DNA from: Lachnospiraceae bacterium
GTDB taxonomy: Bacteria > Bacillota > Clostridia > Lachnospirales > Lachnospiraceae
Assembly: GCA_028693165.1 (NCBI GenBank)
Contig: JAQUVX010000013.1
Span: 35,864-99,863 of the forward strand
Length of the DNA stretch: 64,000 nt
Direction: 5' to 3'
Part shown: piece by piece, positions 1 to 8,295 of the stretch
Numbering within the stretch: the first letter of the stretch is position 1
Layout: the number at the start of each line of letters is the position of its first letter
The notes under the pieces: generated by a model
Databases searched by the model: none
What the model was told of the DNA's origin: nothing
Seen by the model: the letters and a program-made list of their open reading frames with translations, nothing else
Program-made: the position numbers and the translations under genes

Positions 1-1302
1 CTGCCACAGCAGGTTAACCGTACCGATCGGGCCGTTTCGCTGTTTGGCAATGATGACTTCTGCAATGTTTGGCATGTCCGTATCCTTGTTGTAATAATCA
101 TCACGATACAAAAACATAACCACATCCGCATCCTGCTCGATGGCTCCAGACTCACGCAGATCCGAAAGCATCGGGCGGTGGTCCGTTCTGGTCTCACAGG
201 CACGGCTTAACTGGGACAGCGTCACAACCGGCGCGTTCATCTCACGGGCCAGCGCCTTTAAGGAACGGGAAATCTCCGAGATCTCCTGCTGACGGTTGTC
301 GCCGTTTTTGCCGTTGCCCGACATAAGCTGCAAGTAATCGATGATAATCATACTCAGGCCGTATTCCAGCTTCATCTTTCTGCACTTGGAACGCAGCTCC
401 GTGATGGAGATACCCGGCGTATCGTCGATGATCAGCTTGGAATTGCCGATCGTACCGATGCCCTCCACGACTGCATCCCAGTCCGAATCCGTCAGATTAC
501 CCGTGCGGAGCTTCTGGGAATCGACATTCGATTCCATGGCAAGCATACGGTTGACCAACTGCTCCTTCGACATCTCCAGGCTGAATATCATGCAGGGCAG
601 TCCTTTTCGCACCGCCACGTGATCCACCAGATTTAGTACAAACGCCGTCTTACCCATGGAAGGACGCGCCGCAATCAGCACGAAATCCGACGGCTGCATC
701 CCGGAGGTCTTGTAATCCAGATCGATAAATCCGGTCGGGATACCCGTCACCGTCCCCTGCGTCTTGGAGGCCACCTCGATCTTTTCAAGTACATTTAATG
801 CCACCTGCCGAATCGGTACGAACTCACCTGAATTCCGGCTCTGAAGCAGATCGAAGATGGATTTCTCCGTGTCTGCCAGAATCTGTTCCAGCGGCTCCTT
901 GCCTACATAGCAGGTGTTGGCGATCTCTTCGTTTACCTTGATCAGTCTTCTGAGGACTGCCTTCTCACGCACGATGTTCGCATAGGATTTCACATTCGCA
1001 GAGGTTGGCACGGTCGTCATGATGTCCCGGACGAAATCCAGGCTGCTGACCTCCGGCGGCACATCCTTCTCCTTCAGACGATTCTGAAGAGTGATCAGAT
1101 CCACCGGCTTGCCTTCATTGAACAGCTCCACCATGGCCTCATACATCACGCCATACTGCTGCTGGTAGAAATCCGATGCCGTAACAATCTCCGATGCAGA
1201 GATAATCGCTTCCTTGTCCATCAGCATGGAACCAATGACCGACTGCTCTGCTTCCGGACTGTGAGGAAGCACACGCTTCATCAGGGCTTCATCCATATCC
1301 AT
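1..1302 (-). CDS. dnaB: Replicative DNA helicase DnaB (3' end outside window)
   Basis: Hexameric 5'-3' helicase that unwinds DNA ahead of the replisome and recruits primase. The 434 codons visible include the N-terminal domain with the PHSPEAEQSVIGSML signature (residues 13-27) and the RecA-like domain with Walker A ARPSMGKT (about 212-219) and Walker B IIIIDYLQLM. The C-terminus lies beyond base 1; family length suggests only 10-20 residues are missing. The ATG at 1302 is preceded by AGGAG at good spacing. It follows rplI by 15 bp, giving the usual Firmicutes order gdpP-rplI-dnaB, so it is probably cotranscribed with them. Confidence 0.97.
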   Translation of the reverse strand, partial: MDMDEALMKRVLPHSPEAEQSVIGSMLMDKEAIISASEIVTASDFYQQQYGVMYEAMVELFNEGKPVDLITLQNRLKEKDVPPEVSSLDFVRDIMTTVPTSANVKSYANIVREKAVLRRLIKVNEEIANTCYVGKEPLEQILADTEKSIFDLLQSRNSGEFVPIRQVALNVLEKIEVASKTQGTVTGIPTGFIDLDYKTSGMQPSDFVLIAARPSMGKTAFVLNLVDHVAVRKGLPCMIFSLEMSKEQLVNRMLAMESNVDSQKLRTGNLTDSDWDAVVEGIGTIGNSKLIIDDTPGISITELRSKCRKMKLEYGLSMIIIDYLQLMSGNGKNGDNRQQEISEISRSLKALAREMNAPVVTLSQLSRACETRTDHRPMLSDLRESGAIEQDADVVMFLYRDDYYNKDTDMPNIAEVIIAKQRNGPIGTVNLLWQ

Positions 1303-1317
1303 TATCTCCTGTCATGC

Positions 1318-1764
1318 TTACGCTTCGGTTACCTTCACTGCCAGCTTCGCAGTTACTTCTTTGTGTAATTTGATCGGAACCTCATGTGTGCCGAAGGTTC
1401 GGATCGGCTCCGGAAGCACCATCTTCTTCTTGTCGATCTCCAGTCCCACCTGCTCGGCTGCTGCCGCCGCGATCTCCTTGCTGGAAACAGAACCGAACGC
1501 CTTGCCGCCCTCGCCGGCCTTCATCTTCAAGGTCACCGACATCGCTCCGATTCGCTCTGCCAGTGCCTTCGCCTCTGCCAGCTGCTCTGCTGCAAGCTTG
1601 TCAGCATTTGCCTTCTGGAGCTTTAAGTCATTTAAATTCTTGGAGGTTGCCTCCACGCCCAGCTTCTTTGGCAGAATGAAATTCCGCGCATAGCCGTCAT
1701 TTACCTTTACAATCTGGCCCTTCTTTCCAAGTGCCTTTACGTCTTCTAATAATACGATTTCCAT
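1318..1764 (-). CDS. rplI: 50S ribosomal protein L9
   Basis: Structural protein of the large ribosomal subunit that binds 23S rRNA. The 148 residues have the family layout: an N-terminal RNA-binding domain starting [19 protein letters not shown] with the [10 protein letters not shown] signature, a long central helix rich in Lys, Ala and Glu (about 40-75), and a C-terminal RNA-binding domain. The start codon overlaps the gdpP stop by one base (TAATG), indicating translational coupling, with GGGAG upstream. Confidence 0.98.
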   Translation of the reverse strand: MEIVLLEDVKALGKKGQIVKVNDGYARNFILPKKLGVEATSKNLNDLKLQKANADKLAAEQLAEAKALAERIGAMSVTLKMKAGEGGKAFGSVSSKEIAAAAAEQVGLEIDKKKMVLPEPIRTFGTHEVPIKLHKEVTAKLAVKVTEA

Positions 1765-3806
1765 TATGATATATCTCCCTTCTCTAACATCTCATTGATG
1801 ACTTCCTTGACGCGCTGTTTTGCCTCATCGATGGTCACATGCTCAAGCTGAGCGCCGGCAATCGTTCTGTGGCCGCCGCCGCCAAGCTGTTCCATCATCA
1901 CCTGTACATTGACTTCGTCAATGGAACGCGCGCTGATATAGATCACGTCATGGTACTGCGTCAGCACTACCGACGCTTTAATTCCACGAATCTCAAGCAG
2001 TTCGTTGGCTGCCTGGGCACCCACGATCGTTGGGCTTTGCAGACCCTCCGACGGGCAGATCCCGATGGAGAATGCCGAGCGGTAAACCTCAGCCGAGGTG
2101 ATCGCCGCCGCCTTCGCCTTATAATCCACCATATCATCCCGGAACAGCTTGCGCACACGGGTCACGTCCGCACCATTGCGCCGCAAAAATGCCGCCGCCT
2201 CGAAGGTACGCACACCGGTCTGATTGGTAAAATTCTGTGTATCGATCACGATTCCGGCATACATGGCATCCGCCTCTGCCGATTTGATCTTGATCCCGTC
2301 TGCAATGTACTGCAAGACCTCCGCAACCATCTCACAGGCCGAGGAAGCATACGGCTCCACGTAGGAGAGTACCGCGTTGCTGATGATCTCGCTGCTCTGA
2401 CGATGATGATCCAGCACGACGATCGTCTTGACCATGCGCAGAAGCTCCGGTGCATCGGTGATGCTCGGACGGTTCACGTCCACCACCACCAGCATGGTGT
2501 TGGTATCCACCAGCTCCGCCGCCTGCGATCCGGTCAAAAACAGATCCTCCGGATATTCCGGATTGTCCAGGAACCGATCCATCATCGGCTGCACCGATGT
2601 GGTCACTTCATTGATAATAATATGTGATTTCTTGTTCAGCGCTGTCGCGATCCGGTAAATCCCGATGGACGCACCAAACGAATCGATGTCACTTAACTTA
2701 TGTCCCATGATCAGCAGCCGGTCCTTGGTCTCCATCAGCTCACGCAGTGCATGCGCTTTCACGCGCGCCTTTACGCGGGTCGCCTTCTCAAGCTGCTGTG
2801 ACTTTCCGCCGTAATACTGGATCTTGCTGCCATCCTTCACGACAGCCTGGTCGCCTCCGCGGCCAAGCGCCATATCGATGGCAATCCGTGCATAGTCATA
2901 ATTCTGGCTGTAGCCGTCGCCGTTCATACCGATACCGATACTTAAGGTCACGGACATCTCATTTCCGATATTCACGGTCTTGACATCCTCCAGGATCGAG
3001 AACCGCTCTTCCTGAAGCTGCTCCATGTACTTCTGCTTGATGATAAAGAAATATTTATCCTTCTCCATCTTCTTCGCAACACCCTCGATGGAACCAATAT
3101 ACTTATTTACCTTGCGATCGATCAGCGCAGTCAGCAGGGAGCGGCGCACCTCCTCCACACTCTCAAGCGCTTCCTCATAGTTGTCCAGATAAATCAGGCC
3201 GGTCACCATCTTCTCATCCGTGATCTCCTGACGATAGCGAAGAATGTCCGTCTCATCAAACAGATACACTGCCAGCATCTTCTGTCTGCTGACGATGGCC
3301 TCCCGCTCCTCCTGCTCCGTGCTGCTCACATACATCGGCTGCAAATCCAGGCGGAACTTATGCTCACCAAAGGACGTGTGCACCATGACCGGATCATCAT
3401 CCGTAGCCAGATCTGTCTTCGTTACCTCCGGGAATAAGGCAAGCAGATTCTTCTTCGCACCCTTCTCCAGCTTCATAACCTCTTCGAATGCGTGGTTTGT
3501 CCAAAGCAGGCGCCCCTCTTCATCCGCCAGCGCATACGGCAGCGACATACCGGTCAGCAGCTGTTTCTGAACCCAGGCATATTCAGAAGAAAACTCTACC
3601 AGACCGCCGAGAATCCGCTTGCGGCTGTAGAAGTAAATCCAGGCTGCGATCGCAATATAACACAGCGTAAACGGCAGCATGGCAAACGCCGCAATCCTGT
3701 CCGCGAACACCATCACTACGTTGGCACATACCAGGAATAAAGAAAGCAGCAGCGGCCACAGCAGATACGTTTCCAGTTGCCCCTTTACTTTCATATTTTC
3801 TTTCAT
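1764..3806 (-). CDS. gdpP: Cyclic-di-AMP phosphodiesterase GdpP (DHH/DHHA1, YybT-type)
   Basis: Membrane-bound phosphodiesterase that hydrolyses c-di-AMP to pApA and so sets the level of the messenger controlling potassium and turgor. The 680 residues match the family: two N-terminal membrane helices (about 12-62), a PAS-like domain, a degenerate GGDEF domain ([10 protein letters not shown] instead of GGDEF), and DHH/DHHA1 catalytic domains with [28 protein letters not shown] and, near the C-terminus, [14 protein letters not shown] 3806 has AAGGAG seven bases upstream. It is first in the gdpP-rplI-dnaB unit. The Kdp potassium system about 20 kb away is a plausible c-di-AMP target. Confidence 0.96.
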   Translation of the reverse strand: MKENMKVKGQLETYLLWPLLLSLFLVCANVVMVFADRIAAFAMLPFTLCYIAIAAWIYFYSRKRILGGLVEFSSEYAWVQKQLLTGMSLPYALADEEGRLLWTNHAFEEVMKLEKGAKKNLLALFPEVTKTDLATDDDPVMVHTSFGEHKFRLDLQPMYVSSTEQEEREAIVSRQKMLAVYLFDETDILRYRQEITDEKMVTGLIYLDNYEEALESVEEVRRSLLTALIDRKVNKYIGSIEGVAKKMEKDKYFFIIKQKYMEQLQEERFSILEDVKTVNIGNEMSVTLSIGIGMNGDGYSQNYDYARIAIDMALGRGGDQAVVKDGSKIQYYGGKSQQLEKATRVKARVKAHALRELMETKDRLLIMGHKLSDIDSFGASIGIYRIATALNKKSHIIINEVTTSVQPMMDRFLDNPEYPEDLFLTGSQAAELVDTNTMLVVVDVNRPSITDAPELLRMVKTIVVLDHHRQSSEIISNAVLSYVEPYASSACEMVAEVLQYIADGIKIKSAEADAMYAGIVIDTQNFTNQTGVRTFEAAAFLRRNGADVTRVRKLFRDDMVDYKAKAAAITSAEVYRSAFSIGICPSEGLQSPTIVGAQAANELLEIRGIKASVVLTQYHDVIYISARSIDEVNVQVMMEQLGGGGHRTIAGAQLEHVTIDEAKQRVKEVINEMLEKGDIS

Positions 3807-3852
3807 AGTTATTCTCCTTATTAAGGTGCGCCCTATGCGCGCCTACACTTCT

Positions 3853-3861
3853 AGTATACCA
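3853..3861 (-). promoter_or_regulatory. Extended -10 promoter element of gdpP
   Basis: On the minus strand TGGTATACT gives a TGN-extended -10 (TATACT) about 47 bases before the gdpP ATG. No good -35 is visible at 17 bp, as is common for extended -10 promoters. Inferred from sequence only. Confidence 0.5.
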
Positions 3862-3947
3862 TATAGCCTGACAGGTTTCCATTGTTTTTTTGCCCCGGAT
3901 ATTATAGAATAGAAGTCCAGGCTTATGTACAGGAGGAAAACAAACCT

Positions 3948-5096
3948 ATGATTAAAAAAGAGATTTCCGAGATCAAGCGGCAGTTCACACCGTCCAACTG
4001 TTCGATCTCCCGCATCTGCGGATGTTATGTGGACGGTGAAAAGAATAAGAAAACCGAATTTAAAGAGGCATTTCTTTCTCTTCCCGAGGACGACATGTTT
4101 AAATATTTTGAAATACTGAGAAAAAATCTTTCCGGCACCTTAGGGAAAAATCTGCTGAATCTGGAGTTCCCGCTCGATTCCGAGATGGAAGGCGGACCTC
4201 ACGAATTCCTGATGAAGCTGCGCAACAGCAAGCTGCAGGATGATGACATTCTGGACGCATTCTACGACCGGATTATCGAAACCTATGACTTCGTGGGCAA
4301 CTACCTGATCCTGCTGATCCACGATGCCTACGACATTCCGGGCAAGACCTCCGACGGCATCAGCATGGAGGACGCTTCCGACGAGGTGTACAGCTACATC
4401 ATGTGCTCCATCTGTCCGGTCGATTTGTCCAAGCCGGGGCTCAGCTACAACGAGCTGCAAAACACCTTCCAGAACCGCATCCGCGACTGGGTCGTGTCCA
4501 TGCCGGAGCTGGGCTTTCTGTTCCCTGCCTTCAACGAGCGCTCCACCGATCTGCACAGCACCCTCTACTATTCCAAGGATGCCAATGATCTGCACGATTC
4601 GTTCATCGAACAGATGCTGGGCTGCCCGCTTCCGCTTCCCGCCGAATACCAGAAGGAATCCTTCCAGTCCATCATCGAGGAAACCCTGGGCGAAGCCTGC
4701 AATTATGAGACCGTGAAGACCATCCATGAGAATCTCAGTGAGATGATCGAGGAGCACAAGGATGCCCCGGAACCTCTGGTTCTTGACAAGTATCAGGTGA
4801 AATCTTTGCTGGAAAACAGCGGAATCGAAGCAGATCAGCTTCAGGATTTTGATAAGAACTTCGACGAGACTGCCGGCGAACGCGCCTCGATCTTCGTCAA
4901 TAACATCGTAAACACCCGGGTCTTCGAGGTGAAGACACCGGATGTCATCGTAAAAATCAACCCGGATCGTACCGATCTGGTCGAGACCCGTGAGATCGAC
5001 GGCCGTCAGTGCCTGGTCATCGCCATCGACGGCGGGATCGAGGTCAATGGGATCGTCGTTCACGGAAGTAATACGGAACCTGAACCAGAAGCATAA
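3948..5096 (+). CDS. DUF4317 family protein
   Basis: 382-residue protein beginning MIKKEISEIKRQF, recognised as the DUF4317 family of Clostridia, whose function is unknown. It has no signal peptide or membrane segment and is rich in acidic residues, so it is probably cytoplasmic. The start is set by AGGAGG at 3931-3936, 11 bases before the ATG; the open frame extends further 5' but without a ribosome-binding site. Its last 53 bp overlap the 3' end of the convergent MATE gene, so both C-termini are coded on opposite strands of the same DNA. Confidence 0.85.
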   Translation: MIKKEISEIKRQFTPSNCSISRICGCYVDGEKNKKTEFKEAFLSLPEDDMFKYFEILRKNLSGTLGKNLLNLEFPLDSEMEGGPHEFLMKLRNSKLQDDDILDAFYDRIIETYDFVGNYLILLIHDAYDIPGKTSDGISMEDASDEVYSYIMCSICPVDLSKPGLSYNELQNTFQNRIRDWVVSMPELGFLFPAFNERSTDLHSTLYYSKDANDLHDSFIEQMLGCPLPLPAEYQKESFQSIIEETLGEACNYETVKTIHENLSEMIEEHKDAPEPLVLDKYQVKSLLENSGIEADQLQDFDKNFDETAGERASIFVNNIVNTRVFEVKTPDVIVKINPDRTDLVETREIDGRQCLVIAIDGGIEVNGIVVHGSNTEPEPEA

Positions 5097-6372
5097 CGCT
5101 CCACCCGATCGCGCAGGCAAACGCCACACCATAGATTCCCATCCGCGGCGTGAGGACCCAGGTGAAAATGACCCGCAGACTGGTCTGGATGAACGTCCCC
5201 AGCAGCGTCATTTTCATCATCCCCATGCCCCGGTAGAATCCCTGCACGCCGTTAGTCATGGCCGGGAACAGATAGAAGAATGCCATCGTTCCCAGATACT
5301 GACTTCCGATCGTCACGATCGCCGCCGCACTCTCCCCCGTCACAAACAGCCCTACAATGGGCCTTCTGAACACCAGGACAAATCCGCAGATACAAATCCA
5401 ATATAAAAATTCCAGCCTGATTCCCTTCCGAAATCCCTCATGCATCCGCTCCGTCTTCTTTGCACCGCGGTTCTGTGCCACAAAGGTGGTGATTCCGTGA
5501 GAGATACTCTGCCCCGGTGTAAATGCGAAATCGTCCATCCGGGTCACTGCGTTGAATGCCGCGATCGTATCTACGCCAAGCGTATTGATCGAGCCCTGGA
5601 TCAGCAGCTTGCCGACCGGCTGACAGGACTGCTGCAACGCGGTAACCGTGCCGTATTGCAGCGTCATTTTCAGGAGCGGGCCATCGATCCGAAACTCCTC
5701 CCGCTTCAACTGCAATGCCGGGATCTTGTGATAGACATACCAGATCGAAAGTCCCGCCGAAACCGCCTCCGCCACCACCGTCGTCACCGCAGAACACACG
5801 ATGCCAAATCCCAGTATACCAATAAAAATCAGATCCAGCACACCGTTTAACACCGAAGAAAACATCAGAAATTTCAGCGGTGTCTTCGAATCTCCGACAC
5901 TTTTCAGCGCCGAGGCCAGTGCGTTATAAAAGTAGGTAAAGGGCGCTCCGATGAAAATGATGCGCAGGTAGACCGTCGTCATCCCCATCAGCTCCTCCGG
6001 CACATTCAGCGCCCGCAGAAGTCCCGGGGTTCCTGCAATCCCAAGCGCAATCACCACCAACGAAAAATACAGACCGAACAGTACCGCGGTCGCCATCTCC
6101 CGCTTCAATTTCTCGTACTGCTTCGCCCCGAAGAATTCGCTCATCAAGACTCCGGCACCCATACAGATGCCGGAGATCCCAAGAATGACAATATTCATAA
6201 CCGGACTGGCCATGCCTTCCGCCGCCAGCGCCTCTTTGCCGATGAACCGGCCTGCGATGATCGAATCCACCGCATTGTAAGTCAACTGGAAGAGATTCCC
6301 CAGCACCAGCGGCACCGAATACCGGATCAGGTGCCGGGTAATCTTCCCTTCTGTCATATCTACTGCTGCCAT
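5044..6372 (-). CDS. MATE family multidrug/cation efflux transporter
   Basis: 442-residue integral membrane protein with about 12 hydrophobic segments in two halves, beginning MAAVDMTEGKITRHLIRYSVPLVLG. The pattern in the first helices (LGNLFQLTYNAVDSIIAGRFIG) is typical of MATE antiporters, which expel drugs or metabolites using sodium or proton gradients. The substrate cannot be told from sequence. AGGAAAG precedes the ATG. The 3' end overlaps the DUF4317 coding sequence by 53 bp in convergent orientation. It lies 3 bp downstream of the wall-repeat protein gene, so it may be the last gene of that transcript. Confidence 0.93.
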   Translation of the reverse strand: MAAVDMTEGKITRHLIRYSVPLVLGNLFQLTYNAVDSIIAGRFIGKEALAAEGMASPVMNIVILGISGICMGAGVLMSEFFGAKQYEKLKREMATAVLFGLYFSLVVIALGIAGTPGLLRALNVPEELMGMTTVYLRIIFIGAPFTYFYNALASALKSVGDSKTPLKFLMFSSVLNGVLDLIFIGILGFGIVCSAVTTVVAEAVSAGLSIWYVYHKIPALQLKREEFRIDGPLLKMTLQYGTVTALQQSCQPVGKLLIQGSINTLGVDTIAAFNAVTRMDDFAFTPGQSISHGITTFVAQNRGAKKTERMHEGFRKGIRLEFLYWICICGFVLVFRRPIVGLFVTGESAAAIVTIGSQYLGTMAFFYLFPAMTNGVQGFYRGMGMMKMTLLGTFIQTSLRVIFTWVLTPRMGIYGVAFACAIGWSVMLLVQVPYYFRERRSH

Positions 6373-6375
6373 AAT

Positions 6376-7110
6376 TTATCTTTCCTGTACCCCGTAGCTC
6401 GGTCCCGGACTTGCATTGAAATAATGATCGCGGCCGTCGATATTCTGTTCCCCGACTGCCATCACACCATTGCTGTAGAAATAGTAATTCAGTGAATTAT
6501 CCAGGCACATCCAACCGGTAAACATATAGCCATTGTTGTCAAAGTAATAGGTGTTGCCGTCAATCGTGCGGAAGCAGTTTGTCACGAACTGACCATTGTT
6601 ATCCTTCCACAGCCAGAAAAATCCGTCACTGCTGTTCACCCAGCCGTACCTGGTCGAACCCGGAGAATAAGGGTTTGCACTCGGTCCCTGCGACTGATTG
6701 TGTGACGCGTTTTGGTAGGTTTCCGGATTGTATCCCGATACATGATGTCCTGCGGAATAGCCTGACCACTCACTTACCAGATTTTCCCCGGAGATCGCTC
6801 TCACGCGGAACGTATATTCCCCCGACTGCTGCATGATCGTCTTGTAGCTGATATGGGTGTTGGATGTCGTGTCTCTGGATGCGAAGGCGCCATTGCGCAG
6901 AATCTCAATCTCGTACTTCACCGCATTGGCTGATGAATTCCAGTGCGCTACATGTCCATCCCAATATGGATTTTGGGGCTGTGACGGATACATCGAATCT
7001 CCATACCAGGTGCCGTCCGTCTCTGTCGGCATTGCCTGCGCAGTAAACACACTTCCGATAGAAAGCACTGCCACCAGTGCTGCTGCGATTGCTTTGCTTC
7101 TTGTTTTCAT
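6376..7110 (-). CDS. Secreted protein with FN3-like domain and choline-binding-like wall repeats
   Basis: 244-residue exported protein. A signal peptide (MKTRSKAIAAALVAVLSIGS, then AQA at the likely cleavage site) is followed by a fibronectin-III-like segment (about 35-120, ending in a YTFRVRAISGENLVSEWS strand) and C-terminal aromatic/Gly repeats (GNTYYFDNNGYMFTGWM, LNYYFYSNGVMAVG) like the glucan/choline-binding repeats that hold proteins on the cell wall. ATG 7110 is preferred over an in-frame GTG at 7125 because GAGG lies nine bases before it and the signal peptide then starts correctly. It is 11 bp from the upstream secreted-protein gene, so probably in one operon with it. Confidence 0.8.
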   Translation of the reverse strand: MKTRSKAIAAALVAVLSIGSVFTAQAMPTETDGTWYGDSMYPSQPQNPYWDGHVAHWNSSANAVKYEIEILRNGAFASRDTTSNTHISYKTIMQQSGEYTFRVRAISGENLVSEWSGYSAGHHVSGYNPETYQNASHNQSQGPSANPYSPGSTRYGWVNSSDGFFWLWKDNNGQFVTNCFRTIDGNTYYFDNNGYMFTGWMCLDNSLNYYFYSNGVMAVGEQNIDGRDHYFNASPGPSYGVQER

Positions 7111-7121
7111 TTGTCCTGTCC

Positions 7122-7925
7122 TCACTCCACTTTTACATATTCTGCCAGATTCGGTGTCGCAAACTCAACCGGCTGTCCCGGATTTGCATAACCGATATCG
7201 CCGTCAAGCTCCATGGTTATACTCTGGTCTTCGATTGCCATATCCATAGTCATTTTCAGCTTTGCCTTGGTGCAGTATCCCCGCTGGTCGATGATATATT
7301 CGCCGCTCAGATCGCGATAGCTGACGGAAGCTGTGTTTTTTGTAAGTTCGCTCATAGCATTCATTCCCATAAGCTGCCCCAGCAGTTCATTCATCTTGGC
7401 TGCATCCATGGTAAAGGTCAAAATCCGGTCGGTTCCCTCGGTGCGAAGCTTCAAATTCTGGATATACTCCAGAGAAGTCCCCGTGAAACCGGTTGCCGAC
7501 TGAATCGTCTCCATCACCTCGGCCAGCGGTGCCTCCGTTTTGGTCTTGTTCCCCATCATATCGATATAGTACATCCCATTCTCATAATAGGTGCTTCCGG
7601 TAAGAACAAGATCCTGGGCTTCCTCGCCCGGCTCGAATGCTCCCGGCATCGCCATCGTCATCCGCATGTAATTGTTAAAGCGGATCTGGGCCGGATCAGT
7701 CAGATGATTTCCCTTCATATTCATCTCAAGCCGAGCGTTTATCGGTGTCTCCCCGTCGTCGACCTTCGTAGCAAAATCATAATAGCAGTCCATATCCGTC
7801 GTCGTCTTGCTGACAGCCTCCATCTCCTGGTAAACTGCCACCGCATCTGCGTCATTCGCATAAGCCGTCGTAGAAAACGCCAGAATCATCCCCAGTGTTA
7901 CTGCTGCCATTCGTTTTAACTTCAT
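7122..7925 (-). CDS. Secreted protein resembling DUF6612 lipoprotein-like family
   Basis: 267-residue exported protein with signal peptide MKLKRMAAVTLGMILAFSTTAYA. There is no lipobox cysteine. The mature part has alternating beta-type strands with the pattern 'YYENGMYYIDMMGNKTKTEAP' split by Met-rich stretches, which resembles LppX/LolA-fold proteins of the DUF6612 type; this assignment is tentative and no activity can be named. ATG 7925 has AGGGGG at seven bases; an ATG two codons earlier sits almost on the ribosome-binding site. A promoter lies just upstream. The gene heads a probable three-gene unit with the wall-repeat protein and the MATE transporter. Confidence 0.7.
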   Translation of the reverse strand: MKLKRMAAVTLGMILAFSTTAYANDADAVAVYQEMEAVSKTTTDMDCYYDFATKVDDGETPINARLEMNMKGNHLTDPAQIRFNNYMRMTMAMPGAFEPGEEAQDLVLTGSTYYENGMYYIDMMGNKTKTEAPLAEVMETIQSATGFTGTSLEYIQNLKLRTEGTDRILTFTMDAAKMNELLGQLMGMNAMSELTKNTASVSYRDLSGEYIIDQRGYCTKAKLKMTMDMAIEDQSITMELDGDIGYANPGQPVEFATPNLAEYVKVE

Positions 7926-7953
7926 AGGCATACCCCCTTTTCTCTTTGCTTTA

Positions 7954-7982
7954 ACTTTACCGCATCCGCCATGGTTTGTCTA
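7954..7982 (-). promoter_or_regulatory. Promoter of the 7925 secreted-protein gene
   Basis: On the minus strand TAGACA, 17 bp, TAAAGT, with the -10 at 7959-7954, about 30 bases before the ATG at 7925. Housekeeping-sigma-type elements by sequence. Confidence 0.55.
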
Positions 7983-8031
7983 TAGGCTGGGCTGGAAATA
8001 AATTTTACTGTTTTCTGTGAAAGAACAAAAT

Positions 8032-8103
8032 ACCTTCGGCAAGCCGGACTTGCGCACCCATGACATGCGCATCCTCTCGGAGCGTTTTTGTCTCATAAAA
8101 CGC
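8032..8103. repeat. Partial copy of a dispersed GC-rich palindromic repeat
   Basis: This stretch contains GGCAAGCCGGACTTGCGC, then TGCGCATCC, CGGAG and GTTTTTGT-TCATA, in the same order as the longer element at 12885-13014 but lacking its middle. It ends in a hairpin with arms GCGTTTT (8082-8088) and AAAACGC (8097-8103). It lies in the gene-free 7926-8295 interval; apart from the promoter and two terminators listed nothing else is visible there. Confidence 0.55.
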
Positions 8104-8118
8104 AATTTTCTATCATAT

Positions 8119-8147
8119 AAAAAAGCAGCAGGTCTTATCCCACTGCT
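8119..8147 (-). terminator. Possible second terminator after the repeat surface protein
   Basis: On the minus strand a short stem AGCAG/CTGCT (8147-8143 with 8131-8127) is followed by GC and a run of six T. The stem is only five pairs, so it is at best a backup to the stronger hairpin at 8245-8283. Confidence 0.35.
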
Positions 8148-8231
8148 CTTATCCCATCATCCCTATGCACAGTTTTAATTGATGCTGCTGACCTTTTCTG
8201 CATATTTGACAATCACCTTATAAAGTCTGAA

Positions 8232-8283
8232 ATAAACAAAAAACAGGCTGCCCCAAAATTATTCAACAATTTCAGAGCAGCCT
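8232..8283 (-). terminator. Intrinsic terminator of the repeat surface protein gene
   Basis: On the minus strand AGGCTGC (8283-8277) pairs with GCAGCCT (8251-8245) and is followed by a T-rich tract (8244-8232). It starts 13 bases after the stop codon. Confidence 0.8.
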
Positions 8284-8295
8284 AAAAGCAAGCTG

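Noticed and set aside
1839-2627. 262-codon plus-strand ORF inside gdpP
   Set aside because: Antisense to the conserved DHH domains; His/Arg-rich shadow without a ribosome-binding site.
4140-5132. 330-codon minus-strand ORF inside the DUF4317 gene
   Set aside because: It is the antisense shadow of a well-supported gene with proper ribosome-binding site; its translation is low-complexity and matches no family.
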